From Lobulomyces angularis (Eukaryota; Chytridiomycota; Chytridiomycetes; Lobulomycetales; Lobulomycetaceae), in the NCBI GenBank assembly GCA_027604685.1, contig JADHYX010000009.1, positions 1 to 24,861 on the forward strand: a DNA stretch of 24,861 nt. The letters are read 5' to 3'. The notes beneath the pieces are model-generated. The model was not told where the DNA came from. It saw only the letters and a list, made by a program, of their open reading frames with translations, and ran no database searches. Below, piece by piece: positions 9,438 through 19,486 of the stretch (the stretch's first letter is position 1; every line of letters starts with the position of its first letter). Both the position numbers and the translations under genes were made by a program.

Positions 9438-11333
9438 CTAAGGTCTCCAAGTTATAACAAAAATAGCCTTTTTGGCAGCCTCACTTAGTTGTGAGTTTTG
9501 GGAATTTTTGAAATTTTCCAACTACAAATATTAGCATGCTATTTTATTTTTTTACGATACCTTTTTGATACAACCGTGTAGTTGAAATCTACCACGATAA
9601 TCTTCAGCACAATTTGTGATAGTCTAAAAATAAAATAAAATAAATTTATCAAGAATTTATATATATTTTTTTTTTTTTGAATTTGTATTAAAAAATAATA
9701 ATAAATTGTTCCATACTTTAATAACATTAAGTAGCACACTTTCGTTTTTATCATCCAGCAATCGCATTAATGTTGGAATTGCATTTTCTCTAACAATCAA
9801 TCTCTTTGCATCAACATCTATAGTAATACTATTTATTCAATTTTAAGAATATAAAGTTATATTTTAAATTAATTTTAATCAAACTTCTTCTAATAAAAAG
9901 AAACCTCATCAATGCGCCAGCGACTGCTGCTCTAACTTCACTTTTTAAATCGGTAAGACTATCAATTAGAATTGGGACTGTTTTTCCACTTACTGCTCTC
10001 TTTTTTCCTTCAGGATTGAAACTAAAAAAAATTTTGTTTTTAAAGTTTTTGAAATTCATCGCGTTTTTAAATTACCTGAGCATCATAATGCACTTGGCGG
10101 TACCAACTTTCACTTGAGTAACTTAAAGTATTGTAACGCATAATTGGGTGCTATTTTATATATTCTAACTTACCAGCTGATGGATTTATTAAATCAGTAA
10201 ACACGCCCATAGCATCACACTTTAACGGATCATCAGGTATCCTAAAAAAATGAAAATGTTTATTTTGGTTACATTATAAAACGAAAATATACCAAGGTTT
10301 TGGTCCCATTCTAATACAATTATATAAGCAATCTAATATTATACATTGAATATCAACTCTTTCAGTAGGTAACTTGTTAACTAAAATTGGAATACTTCCC
10401 CATGGTAAAATGTTATCAACACCTGTCAAAAATGAAGACTTATCAAAAGCTGTTGTGAAAAAATAAATTGATAGTACCTGCTTGTTGGCTGGTTACTCTA
10501 GCAAACGTTAAGTGAGCATTTTTGCGTACTAGTGGATCTTCATCATCAAACTGGCACAAAAAAAGAAAAAATTTTTATTTTAAACAAAAAAAAATGAATT
10601 TATATTCAAATACAGCTTTTGATAAATTTAGCAGGGTATTTTCTTCAATCAATGCCGTTCTTCCTAAAGCATAACCTTTATCGGGAAGAAGAAAAAAGTA
10701 AGAAAAAAAAAAAAAAAATTTTTTTTACCTGAAATAGTAGATAGACATTCAGTAGTTTTTTGTTTAATCGTTAAGTTTGAGTTTTTTAAAAGTTTTGTTA
10801 ACTTTGGAACAATATCTATTTGTGATTTAAATTAATTTTATTTTAATTTTTTTGTTAAAATTTTTTTTGTATTGAATTATTTTATTTTTTTGTTAATACC
10901 TTCTTCCAAACCTTGTGAAATAAATTCAGGATTATGAAATAGTTCAACTAAATTAATGATTGCATGAGTTTTTAAAGCTAAATCATCGGATTCCACTTCC
11001 GAAACCTAAATTTATTTTATTTTATTTAATTTTTATTGCTTTAGCTCTTTATAACGCTTAATTTCTTCATAATGTTTATAATGTTTATTTTTTTAATTTA
11101 ATTTAATTTAATTTTTTTTAAGTTTAGTTATTTAATTTTATTTTTTATATTTGAATTAAAAAAACTTTTCAAGATTTTTATACCAATTTAGGAACTGCTC
11201 TTCTTCCATATGCTAATTGAGAAAAATTTTCATTTATTTCAGGTACTGTGTTTGATAAAATTTCTGTGCATTCCTTTGGTTGAAACCCATCCAAATTCAC
11301 AAATTTTAAATTTGGATTTTTTACAAGTGTCAT
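9438..11333 (-). CDS. RSPH14: Radial spoke head 14 homologue (RTDR1), armadillo-repeat flagellar protein
   Basis: Twelve exons: 11333-11184, 11005-10900, 10815-10729, 10675-10614, 10550-10478, 10422-10293, 10241-10174, 10121-10076, 10021-9905, 9828-9717, 9623-9561, 9521-9438. They give about 365 residues, against 348 in human RSPH14/RTDR1. ARM-type helices run through the protein. Diagnostic segments are AYGRRAVPKL near the N-terminus, IVPKLTKLLKNSNLTIKQKT, NPEGKKRAV...SEVRAAVAGALM, and a C-terminus ending SEAAKKAIFVITWRP, which aligns with the family end. The last exon was added because of that match; without it the frame stops at KKVS just after 9561. The family role is in the radial spoke or axoneme of motile flagella, implying a flagellated stage. 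Confidence 0.9.
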
Positions 11334-11796
11334 TCTTCAATTTTTTTTTTTAATTTTTTTTCTGTAAAAATTCTTTAACAAAATTTTTATTTTTAAATTT
11401 TTAATTATTTTTTAGATGTATAAATAATATTTTTTTTTTTTTAAAAAAAAAAAAAATTTATACCAATCAAAAAAAAGATTTTCGTGTATTTTTTTATCCC
11501 TTTTCATTACATTACAAGTATTGTAAAGTTCTTATTTACTTACAGTATCTTTTAATTATTTTTCAAAGAATTATCTTTAAAAGAGAATACTGCAAAACAT
11601 GAATTTTCATAGATACTTAACTTTTGACACATTTATATAATCTATTAAAGTTGTTAAAAGTCAATACACTTTTCTAATCAAAACTAATATCACTATAATT
11701 AAGTACAAGAATTCAAAAAAAAAAAAGGAAGTAGAATGATAATTAAAATGTGAATACTTGAAGTAAAGTTATTAGAAAAAGAAAAAAATAATATAT
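11334..11796. other. Intergenic region, nothing recognised
   Basis: About 460 bp between the RSPH14 start and the Nma111 stop, both minus strand. It contains T-rich and A-rich runs near 11340-11460 and plain AT-rich sequence after that. No frame or structured element is supported. Confidence 0.6.
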
Positions 11797-14700
11797 TTAA
11801 TCTATAAGCTCCTTTTTCCATCCATGTTCAGCTTCCGCATTTTTAACAAACTGTTTTAAATAATAAAATATTAAAAAAAAAAAAATTAATAAAAATAAAA
11901 TATAAACCTTTATTGTGGGCCAATAATGTTTATCAATTTTTATACTAACAACTACTGGAATTAAATCAAAACTTATCAACTTAATTCTAATGTAAGTTCC
12001 ATCTTTAAACATATCAAAAAGAAAACAGGTAGAATGAATAAAAAATAAAATAAAATAAAATTATCAATACCTTTTCTATTTCTAACCAAATCTAAGAATT
12101 CTTCAAGATAATAACAATCTTTACTGTCCACTAATATAAAAAATAAAAAATAAAACAAAATCATTATGACGTTAAAATTACCAGCTGTTATAAATAAGGT
12201 AGATCCAATTCCATACTGATATGCTGGGCTCCCTTTACTTTTCCCAGAACAATAAACCAAACTGGGTAACTTAGTTTTGTTAAATTCTAAATATAAAAAT
12301 TAATAAAACATGAAAAAAAAAATTCTGTTGTCTTACGTTGTAAAACTGCTCTATAAGGTTCTTGCAACACAGCACCAGACCAAACCAAAAAAACTTTTCT
12401 ATCTAATTCATTCAAGGTAATGCTTTTAAATATTATATTTTTTTCTTTCTTGTTTCTTAAAATTTTAAACTTTATAATTTCCGGTACATTTGTTAACGGT
12501 TCGAAATCAGTAATTCTAAGAAAAAAAAAATTTAAAAAAAAAAGGTTTATAAACTTTTGGAATGGCAATTTTCTTTTTAAATACTACCTTGAAGCAACTT
12601 TATCATTCATGCTTAATATCAAGTCTAATTCTTTAAGGTTGTTGTCTTCATTTTTTATCTCTGCTCCATTTGCTAGTTCCATTTTTTCAGACTTAACTTT
12701 AGAGTTTTCAACCCTTGAAATAAAAAATAACCTAGGCTGTGAAGGATTACTTTCAATAACCTTATCCACCCATTCTTCATTCAATCCCATTAACCTTGCA
12801 TGAGATAACATGCACTACGATTTTACAATTGATAATATTAGATTCCTTGCATTAACTAAAAAAAAAAAAAAAATTTCTTACTGGAGAAACTTCTATGCCA
12901 AAACCACGCAAAATAAAATCCTTCTCAAAAACCCCATTTTTGGTATAAGAATCTTTAAAAGATTCAAAAATGGTCCGCACAGGGCTAATAGGAATACCTA
13001 AATGATATTCTGTATCATTTCCATTTGCATTTCTCTCCCCCAAAAATGTGAGCCAGAGACCATTAACTCTACCTTCCTTGTCAATTAATACACCACTCCC
13101 GCACTGTTGTGCCAAAGGAGTGTCCAAAGTCATTCCAACAAAGTTAGTGGCTCTAAAACGAGCTATTTTTATTTTGTTTATTTTATTTCATTTTAAAAAA
13201 CTTTTTTGAAACTCACGATTCGAATTTTGCGGAATGCAAATTGCTGTCATATCCGTTACGGTAGTTTCAATGCATATAGGTCTCTGATTATTATTAAATC
13301 CAAACCTAAAAAATTAATTTTTGACAAAACAGGAAAAACTGTAAATACAAAGATAATTTATGTCCTTGATTGATAACATCTTCACTAAATACGCAACTTT
13401 CCAACAATGTATTCCCAATCAATTTGGAATCAAATTTTAAAAAAGTGAAATTTTGGGTCGGATGAATAAATATTACTTCTGCAGGTATTAAGATAGAGTC
13501 AAAAATCGATATCGTCACATCTCCAATCTCTATTGGAACAACATTTCTTCCAACTACCACAATTCCTAAATCCTTATCTAAACATACATTTAATTATTTC
13601 TATATAAAAACTTAATTAAAAAATACCTAAAATCAATCCAGATCCTGCTTTTTTAGACGCTGGATAACCGTCTAAACTAAAAATGAAATAATAAATAACG
13701 AATATTCACTAAATTTACCGAATTGGCATATAAAAAATGACTTTGACTAAACTGGTAAATATTTTTAAAGCTCCTACACCTAAATTTTTGTTTAGTGCTT
13801 GTGCAGTAGCAGTTAACGGTTTCATTGGAATTCGCTTTGGTATTTTTGAGGTAAGGTCTTGTATGTCCCAAAGACCGGTTTTGTCTAATAAAAAGTTAAA
13901 AATTAAGGAAAAATCTTTTCTTAATCTCACCATTTCGAATTGATAATACTAAACCGGACCAATAACTATCCAATTTGCAAATTGAAACGGATATTGCATG
14001 GGCATCATCAATTGGGCAGTACGAAACTGGAACTAGTGCCACAACAATTAAATAATAAATTTAAAAAGTAAAATACCTCGTTCTCCGTTTGGTATTGAAC
14101 ACACAGCTTCAACAAATTTTTCAAGTGTTGGAGTAGGCTTAGAATCCACACTTAAAATCAAATTTCCATTATGTCCATTTAGGCTAAAGAATATTATAAA
14201 TTACAACTAAAAATACTGTTACCGCATCATTCCTCCTACATGAGCAAGATAAATTCCACTAACTTCAACGCAGTATTGTCTAGCTAATTGGTAACTAAGT
14301 TTGTTTAATATTGCGCCACCGTATTCAATATATCTATTTGTAGTTATTACTATGACATTCTCTCTACAATTTATTTACCTATCAGGGGTAATTGAGTGTA
14401 AATCTTGAATTTTAATTGTAAATTCCTTTATTTCTCCACCTCTTTCTATTTTAATGCAGATTTTTTTTCCAACACTAAAATAGATTAAATTTTAAGGAAT
14501 TGAAACAACGTTATTACTTTGAATCCAGATATTCTTCTAACGGCACAAATTTTGTAATTTCCACGTTTTCTACACTTAATAAAATGTCTCCTTCCTCAAT
14601 TAAATTAAATGATGGTCCATTTGGTAAAACAACTTCGCAAACAAGCATACCAATTTCATCCGGAAACAATTTTCTAAATTTGGACTCAGTTGAATCTGCT

Positions 14701-15662
14701 AATCCCAATCTGCGAAAAAAAAAAAATTCAATAAGCAAAAAGACATCAATAAATGCAGATACCGTCTACATTCGTCAAAAGGTTTATGTAACCAGTGAAC
14801 CTGAATGGTTCCTCTTGGAACTTGCTGACCGTTCTGAATAAACTTAAAGGCTCTAGTAACTCTATCAAGGGGAAAGAAATAGTCGGTTGCAGCTGTAAAA
14901 ATTATTGAAGTTAAAGAAATAAAAATATTGTAAGCATGCCTTGCGTTTGTCCGCCAGCCTGTAAAGCCACTGCTGTTCCTGTCAAATCCAAAACTGGGGA
15001 ACCACTTGAACCACCGGATGTTGAAGATGCAGCTTGCAAGTAAAAGGTATTAAAATCGTTGTATCTAATTAAAAATTAGAATTAGTTATAAAAAATTGCA
15101 TTTAAAGTGAATTTGTACGTCATTTCACCGTAATCGGGTGCATTTCGATTTAAACGAGATATAGAACCTAATGGAATAGTTAAAAAAAAAAAAAAAACCA
15201 AAAGTTACCAGATAAAATGCTTAGCTTTTCACCAGCATCATTTCCTACTACTTTAATTTCCAATCCAACTTTGGCTTTTTTTGGGTCCATTGTTATTTCA
15301 GTAACATCCATGTACTTTATCTTTTTTGGATCAAACTTTAAAAAACCAAAATCATGCACAGGGTCTCTGTAAACTGGTACGACTTCGGTCTCTTCGTGAT
15401 TATGAAAAACTGCATCACCAGTAAACGGTCCTGCACAAGCTACATGTCTATTTGTTAAGATAAAACCTTTTTCTTTATCAATAACGAATCCAGTAGCTTG
15501 ACTACTGCCCGCAACTTCCGTATCAAACGATCGCACTTGACTAAATCTTATTGAAACTATTGAATTTAAGCTGTTTTTAATGGTATTTTCCCAATTTAGT
15601 TCGTCAAATTTTCCATCACATAATGTAGAGGAGATTTTTCTCTTTTTTATGTTACTTTCCAT
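11797..15662 (-). CDS. NMA111: Nma111/Ynm3-type HtrA-like serine protease with a frame break in exon 8
   Basis: Twenty exons from 15662 to 11797; about 966 residues if one surplus base is ignored (yeast Nma111 is 997). The first protease domain has the full triad: His73 in LTNRHVA, Asp104 in HDFGFLKF and Ser188 in GGSSGSPV, with [10 protein letters not shown] between. PDZ-like regions follow ([27 protein letters not shown]). A second protease-like domain contains [17 protein letters not shown] and appears inactive, as usual in the family. The family is a nuclear HtrA-type protease linked to stress and apoptosis-like death. Introns are 38-90 nt; the third (14939-14893) is GC-AG. Every junction keeps phase except exon 8 (14184-14077), where an AAAA/TTTT run at 14160-14163 shifts frame by one. 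Confidence 0.95.
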
Positions 15663-16226
15663 TTTGAAATGTAGAGGAGTTTAAGAGAACCAGCTAATAA
15701 GAAAAAAGGTCATTTTAGAAAGGATTCTTTTTAATTTAAACTCATAATTGGGTAATTTATAAAACTAAAAGTGATCATCATTCAAAAAGGAATCAATTAT
15801 GTTACCGTAAAAAACAAATGACTGTTACTTTTTGAATTTAATTTGTGCACCAGTTTTTGTCAATTTTGTGAAGAAACGTAAAAAGTTTAGATTTTTATGT
15901 AGTAAACCAAACTTTAACCTTCATGTTAGAGTAATTTAAGAAAATAGCATTAAATAACTTACCCTTTTAAAGTTTAAATATTATTTCTTGATGAGTCTAT
16001 TAAAATAAAAAAAAAATAAAAATATAAAAAATTTTCGAAACAAAAAAAAAAAAAAACATTATGAATAAGATGCTATAATAGGCATTAAAAAATTAAACGA
16101 TGACCAATGTTGTGATATATTTATATAAAACAATTAAAAAATTATACAAAAAAAAAAAAAAATCTAATTATTGTTTTTCAAGTTTCAAAATTATTTCAAC
16201 AGTAATAACGTAGCAGTTATCAAATT
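15663..16226. other. Intergenic region between Nma111 start and LSM7 stop
   Basis: About 560 bp, likely holding the Nma111 promoter and the LSM7 3' end. A 12-bp string AATGTAGAGGAG at about 15668-15679 also occurs inside the first Nma111 exon (15622-15633). Otherwise only AT-rich sequence; no open frame is supported. Confidence 0.55.
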
Positions 16227-16840
16227 CTACTCAGATTTTTGAACAAATGGGTTATCTATTTCTTCCATGCCATCAATCGGACACAACAATATAATGGCAG
16301 TGCTTCTACAAACTATGAGACCTAATTTTCTTTTTAAAAAAATAAAAAAATTTTAGTAATCGTAAAGTAATTACAAAAGATACTATTAAATTATAATAAT
16401 AATGAAAAAGTTTTTTTTACCGAGAACTCTCTTCTTGTGTGGTGTTATTTTCTTCGTCTCTTATTTTGAGAAATTCTTCACATTCGTCCAAAACTAAGTT
16501 CTGTAACGGATCATATCCTTTTAAAACGCCAACAACTTCTCTTCCACCACTGAAGCCATATATAAATGATAATTGTCAATTTACACTTTTAATGAGTACC
16601 TGAATTTCACATTAATTTTTTTGTTCAAATATTTCGCTAAATCTAATATAGCTTCTTTTTTTTGTGAATGCAGGCCACCCCTACCTCCTCCTCTACCTTT
16701 TTGTGTAAAATCAAAGTAATTTAAATTAAATTAAAAATATTATATCACTTAAATTATATTTATTTTTTATCGCCTAACTTACCACCACCTCGTCCGCCTC
16801 TTTTAGCATTCTGCGATTTTTTATTATCTTTTTGATCCAT
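16227..16840 (-). CDS. LSM7: U6 snRNA-associated Sm-like protein LSm7
   Basis: Four exons, 16840-16783, 16696-16600, 16549-16421 and 16329-16227, give 128 residues. The short basic N-terminus has an RGG-rich stretch (KRGGRGGGRGGGRGG), then the Sm fold. Sm1 contains ILDLAKYLNKKINVKFSGGR, EVVGVLKGYDPLQNLVLDE and an acidic loop. Sm2 reads LGLIVCRSTAIILLCPIDG, followed by EEIDNPF. These are specific to LSm7. In the LSm2-8 ring it binds the U6 snRNA 3' end in the nucleus; in LSm1-7 it promotes decapping and mRNA decay in the cytoplasm. RGG repeats are common in fungal LSm proteins. All intron junctions are in phase. Confidence 0.97.
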
Positions 16841-16965
16841 CCAAATTGATATGTTGTTTAACAAAAATTATGAAGGGTTTTGAATTAAAAAAAAAAACCT
16901 TAAAAAAAAATTAGTTGCAAAAATATAAAACTTAAAAACAAAGAAAACAATTATTTCTATTATAT

Positions 16966-17876
16966 TTAAACTTTATTGAAATTATATTTTTTAAAATTAA
17001 CTTGTAGCTCTATTGTTTTTTCTCTAAGATAGTTTGCGATAAATATTCTTGCCTCCTTTTCATTTAGACCTTCTACTTTTTTTAACAATATTTTAGAATC
17101 AATAGGATTGCCAAAAGCTATTTTAACTTCATTATTCATCCTGGGAATGTAGGACTTTAAAGGCAATAACTTGTCTATTCCGGTATGGTAAAATGGAATT
17201 ATCAAAGGAGGGATTTTCGATTCCATTATTAATCTATCTTCAAACTGAAATTAATTTTAGTTATTAAAAAATTACCTTGAGATTCCCCATTTAAATCTCA
17301 ACATTTCACTTGATTGATTAACCCTTCCCTCGCTAAAAATGTGAATCCACTCCTTTTTATTCAACTTTTCTATTGATCTATCCACTTTTTCATGTTAGTA
17401 CTAAAACTAATGAATGCCTTACTTGTATCTTGGAAAATTCCCGCGCCCCTTTCAATAGGCAAAATTTGGCCAGAGGAAAAAAACCAGTTGTAAAGTGAAT
17501 TAGTAAAACAAATTTCTTTTGCCCCTAAAACGTAATAAAGATTAGTTTACAACGGCAAAAACTGGGCTATTACCTAGACTCCAACGAAAGATCGATGGAG
17601 TACTTAAAAGAACCGATAATGGTAATACAGAAAAGACTACAGCATCATCAACTGAAAAGAAATTTTTTGTTAATGAAAATTATGAAGAATTATTCAACCA
17701 GTCGCCGTGTGATTTGAGACAGTAATTAATCCTCTATCATTTCTATTTAAGATTAAATTTAAAAATTTTTCTTTATTGTATGTCTCTATACTAGTTCTGG
17801 TCAATTTTCCAATAACTCTGGTAAAAATACAAGCAAAAGCTGTCACTGATAGTCTAGAAAAATTAGAAACTTGCAT
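16966..17876 (-). CDS. TAZ: Tafazzin, mitochondrial phospholipid-lysophospholipid transacylase
   Basis: Five exons, 17876-17699, 17651-17574, 17524-17423, 17384-17276 and 17233-16966, give 244 residues (family about 260-290). The acyltransferase HX4D motif is SNHTATVDD with His56 and Asp61. Other marks are [65 protein letters not shown] and [10 protein letters not shown]. The motif usually written FPEG is FSEG here (136-139). Tafazzin remodels cardiolipin acyl chains at mitochondrial membranes. The start at 17876 gives a short hydrophobic N-terminus ([15 protein letters not shown]) typical of its interfacial anchor. It is head-to-head with the NDUFS2 relic, with a 111-bp gap. Confidence 0.94.
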
Positions 17877-17987
17877 GAAATATCATACAATGATATTCAA
17901 TGCTTTTATAATTAACACATTACTGTTACACAAAAATCCAATTATAATGACAAAAGAAGTAAAATAGAGAAACAATGAGGATTACAT

Positions 17988-19267
17988 ATGGAAAACTTTA
18001 ATCCGCAACATCCTGCTGCTCATGGTGTTGCACGGTTGACTTTAGAGTTGAAGGTAGAATTTATTGAATGGCAGAATGGTTTGTTCCGCAAAAGAAACTG
18101 AAAAAATATTGTGAATACAAAACATATGCCAAAGCATTACCTTACTTTAATTGGTAACAATGAATTTTTTTTTTTTAAAATTTATTAAAATTGATTAGGA
18201 TATAGGTTAGATTATTGTTCATTGATGTTTAATTGTCCTTTAGCTGTTGAAAAAGTATTCGATATACAGGTTTGGAGATGGCCAGTTAAGAGAACAACAA
18301 TTATGAATATTTATTAAATATATTTATAGTGAATAGATATTTCAGAACATTATTTGGAGAAATTACTTGTTTAATAAACCATATAATTAGCAGTAGTATG
18401 TCATGCTTTAGATGTTGGAGCTTTCACCCTTTTTGTGGCTTTTTGTAGTGCGTAAAGTTAATGGAGTTTTCAGATGGAGTAAGTGGTGCAAGGATGCACG
18501 TCGCTTGTATTAAAGAAGGAGGAGTAGATTTAGACTTATCTGATGGGTTATTAGAGGATATTCAGAAATGAGCATCTCATTTCGTAGGTAATTTTGAAAT
18601 ATTTAAATTCGTAGTTTAATTGTTTATAAGGGAGAATCGGTGAACTGAAGAATTCTTACAAATAACAGAGTCTGGAAAAATCGTTAACCACGTAGCGGTA
18701 AAGTAACTTCTTTACAAGCATTAGATTCGGGTTTTACGGATCCTATAGTGTCAGGAAGGAGTATTCCATGTGATATAAGAAATAGGCAACCATACGATGT
18801 TTAAGATGAAATAGAATTTGATAAACCAATTGGTACTAATGGCGATTCGCCCTATCGATTTTTGTGTCAGGTAGAAAAATTTGAGGCAATCTTTTAGAAT
18901 ATCCGATCAGTGCATAAATAAAATTGTGCAGGTTTTATAAAAGAAAATAATAACAAAATAGCTCCTCCCAGTAGAAGTATAATGAAAGAGTCTCTGGAGA
19001 CATTAGTACACCGCTTTTAATTTATTAAGAAGGATATTCTGTGCCAGTGGGAGAGTTCATATGATTTTTCTTCTAATAATGGTTGAAAGACTTACGTTGG
19101 AGTGGAAGCTCCAAAAGGCGAATGTGGAGTGTACGTTGTGTGTGATGGAACAAGTAACCTTTATAGATATCAAAGTAGAGTTCCTGGTTTTGCCCATTTA
19201 CAAGGGTTAGATTTCTTGGCTACAGGGCATTTCTTAGCTGTATGCATTCGGTGAAATAGATCGTTAA
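17988..19267 (+). pseudogene. NDUFS2: Decayed nuclear gene for complex I 49-kDa subunit (NDUFS2/NuoD/Nad7)
   Basis: Fragments of the subunit occur in the right order over almost its full length but in changing frames. They are NFNPQHPAAHGVARLTLELK at 17994, EYKTYAKALPYF at about 18113, CHALDVGAFT at 18401, KLMEFSDGVSGARMHVA at about 18457, DEIEFDKPIGTNGDSPYRF at 18805, DQCINKI at about 18907, IAPPSRSIMKESLETLVH at 18959, [12 protein letters not shown] at 19106, [16 protein letters not shown] at 19183, and a final FGEIDR. At least five in-frame stops are seen (for example TGA in IQK*ASH at about 18569 and TAA in YDV*DEI at about 18802), with several frame changes and deletions. Intron-like insertions remain, for example 18154-18204 and 18588-18631 with GT and AG ends. 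The known role was quinone-site/iron-sulfur relay of NADH:ubiquinone oxidoreductase. No start or targeting peptide survives clearly. Confidence 0.93.
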
Positions 19268-19486
19268 TACCATAATTAGGAACTTAAAAATTTTAATTTG
19301 TTAGTTTTATTTATTTTTTTGGTTTTTTTTTTTTAAAACTGATATAAATAACCAATTTTTTTTGTGCCTTTCAAGTGTGTTATAATTTTTTGTAAAAACG
19401 AAATTTTCACTTGAAAATTCCAAAAAAAAAAAAAAAAATTCCAAAAAAAAAATTTAATCAGTAGTAAACCACAAATATATTTAATA

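Noticed and set aside
9539..9754. Open frame of 71 codons on the minus strand
   Set aside because: It is mainly intron sequence of RSPH14 read through; only short parts are exon, in another frame.
12420..12803. Plus-strand open frame of 127 codons
   Set aside because: It lies antisense across two Nma111 exons and an intron, with no family similarity.
17988..19267. Mitochondrial DNA insertion (NUMT) carrying nad7
   Set aside because: Short GT...AG inserts of nuclear size interrupt the family matches, which points to a former nuclear gene.
17988..19267. A functional NDUFS2 gene with unusual splicing
   Set aside because: Stops and frame changes fall inside conserved stretches with no splice signals beside them, and residues around the conserved core are deleted.
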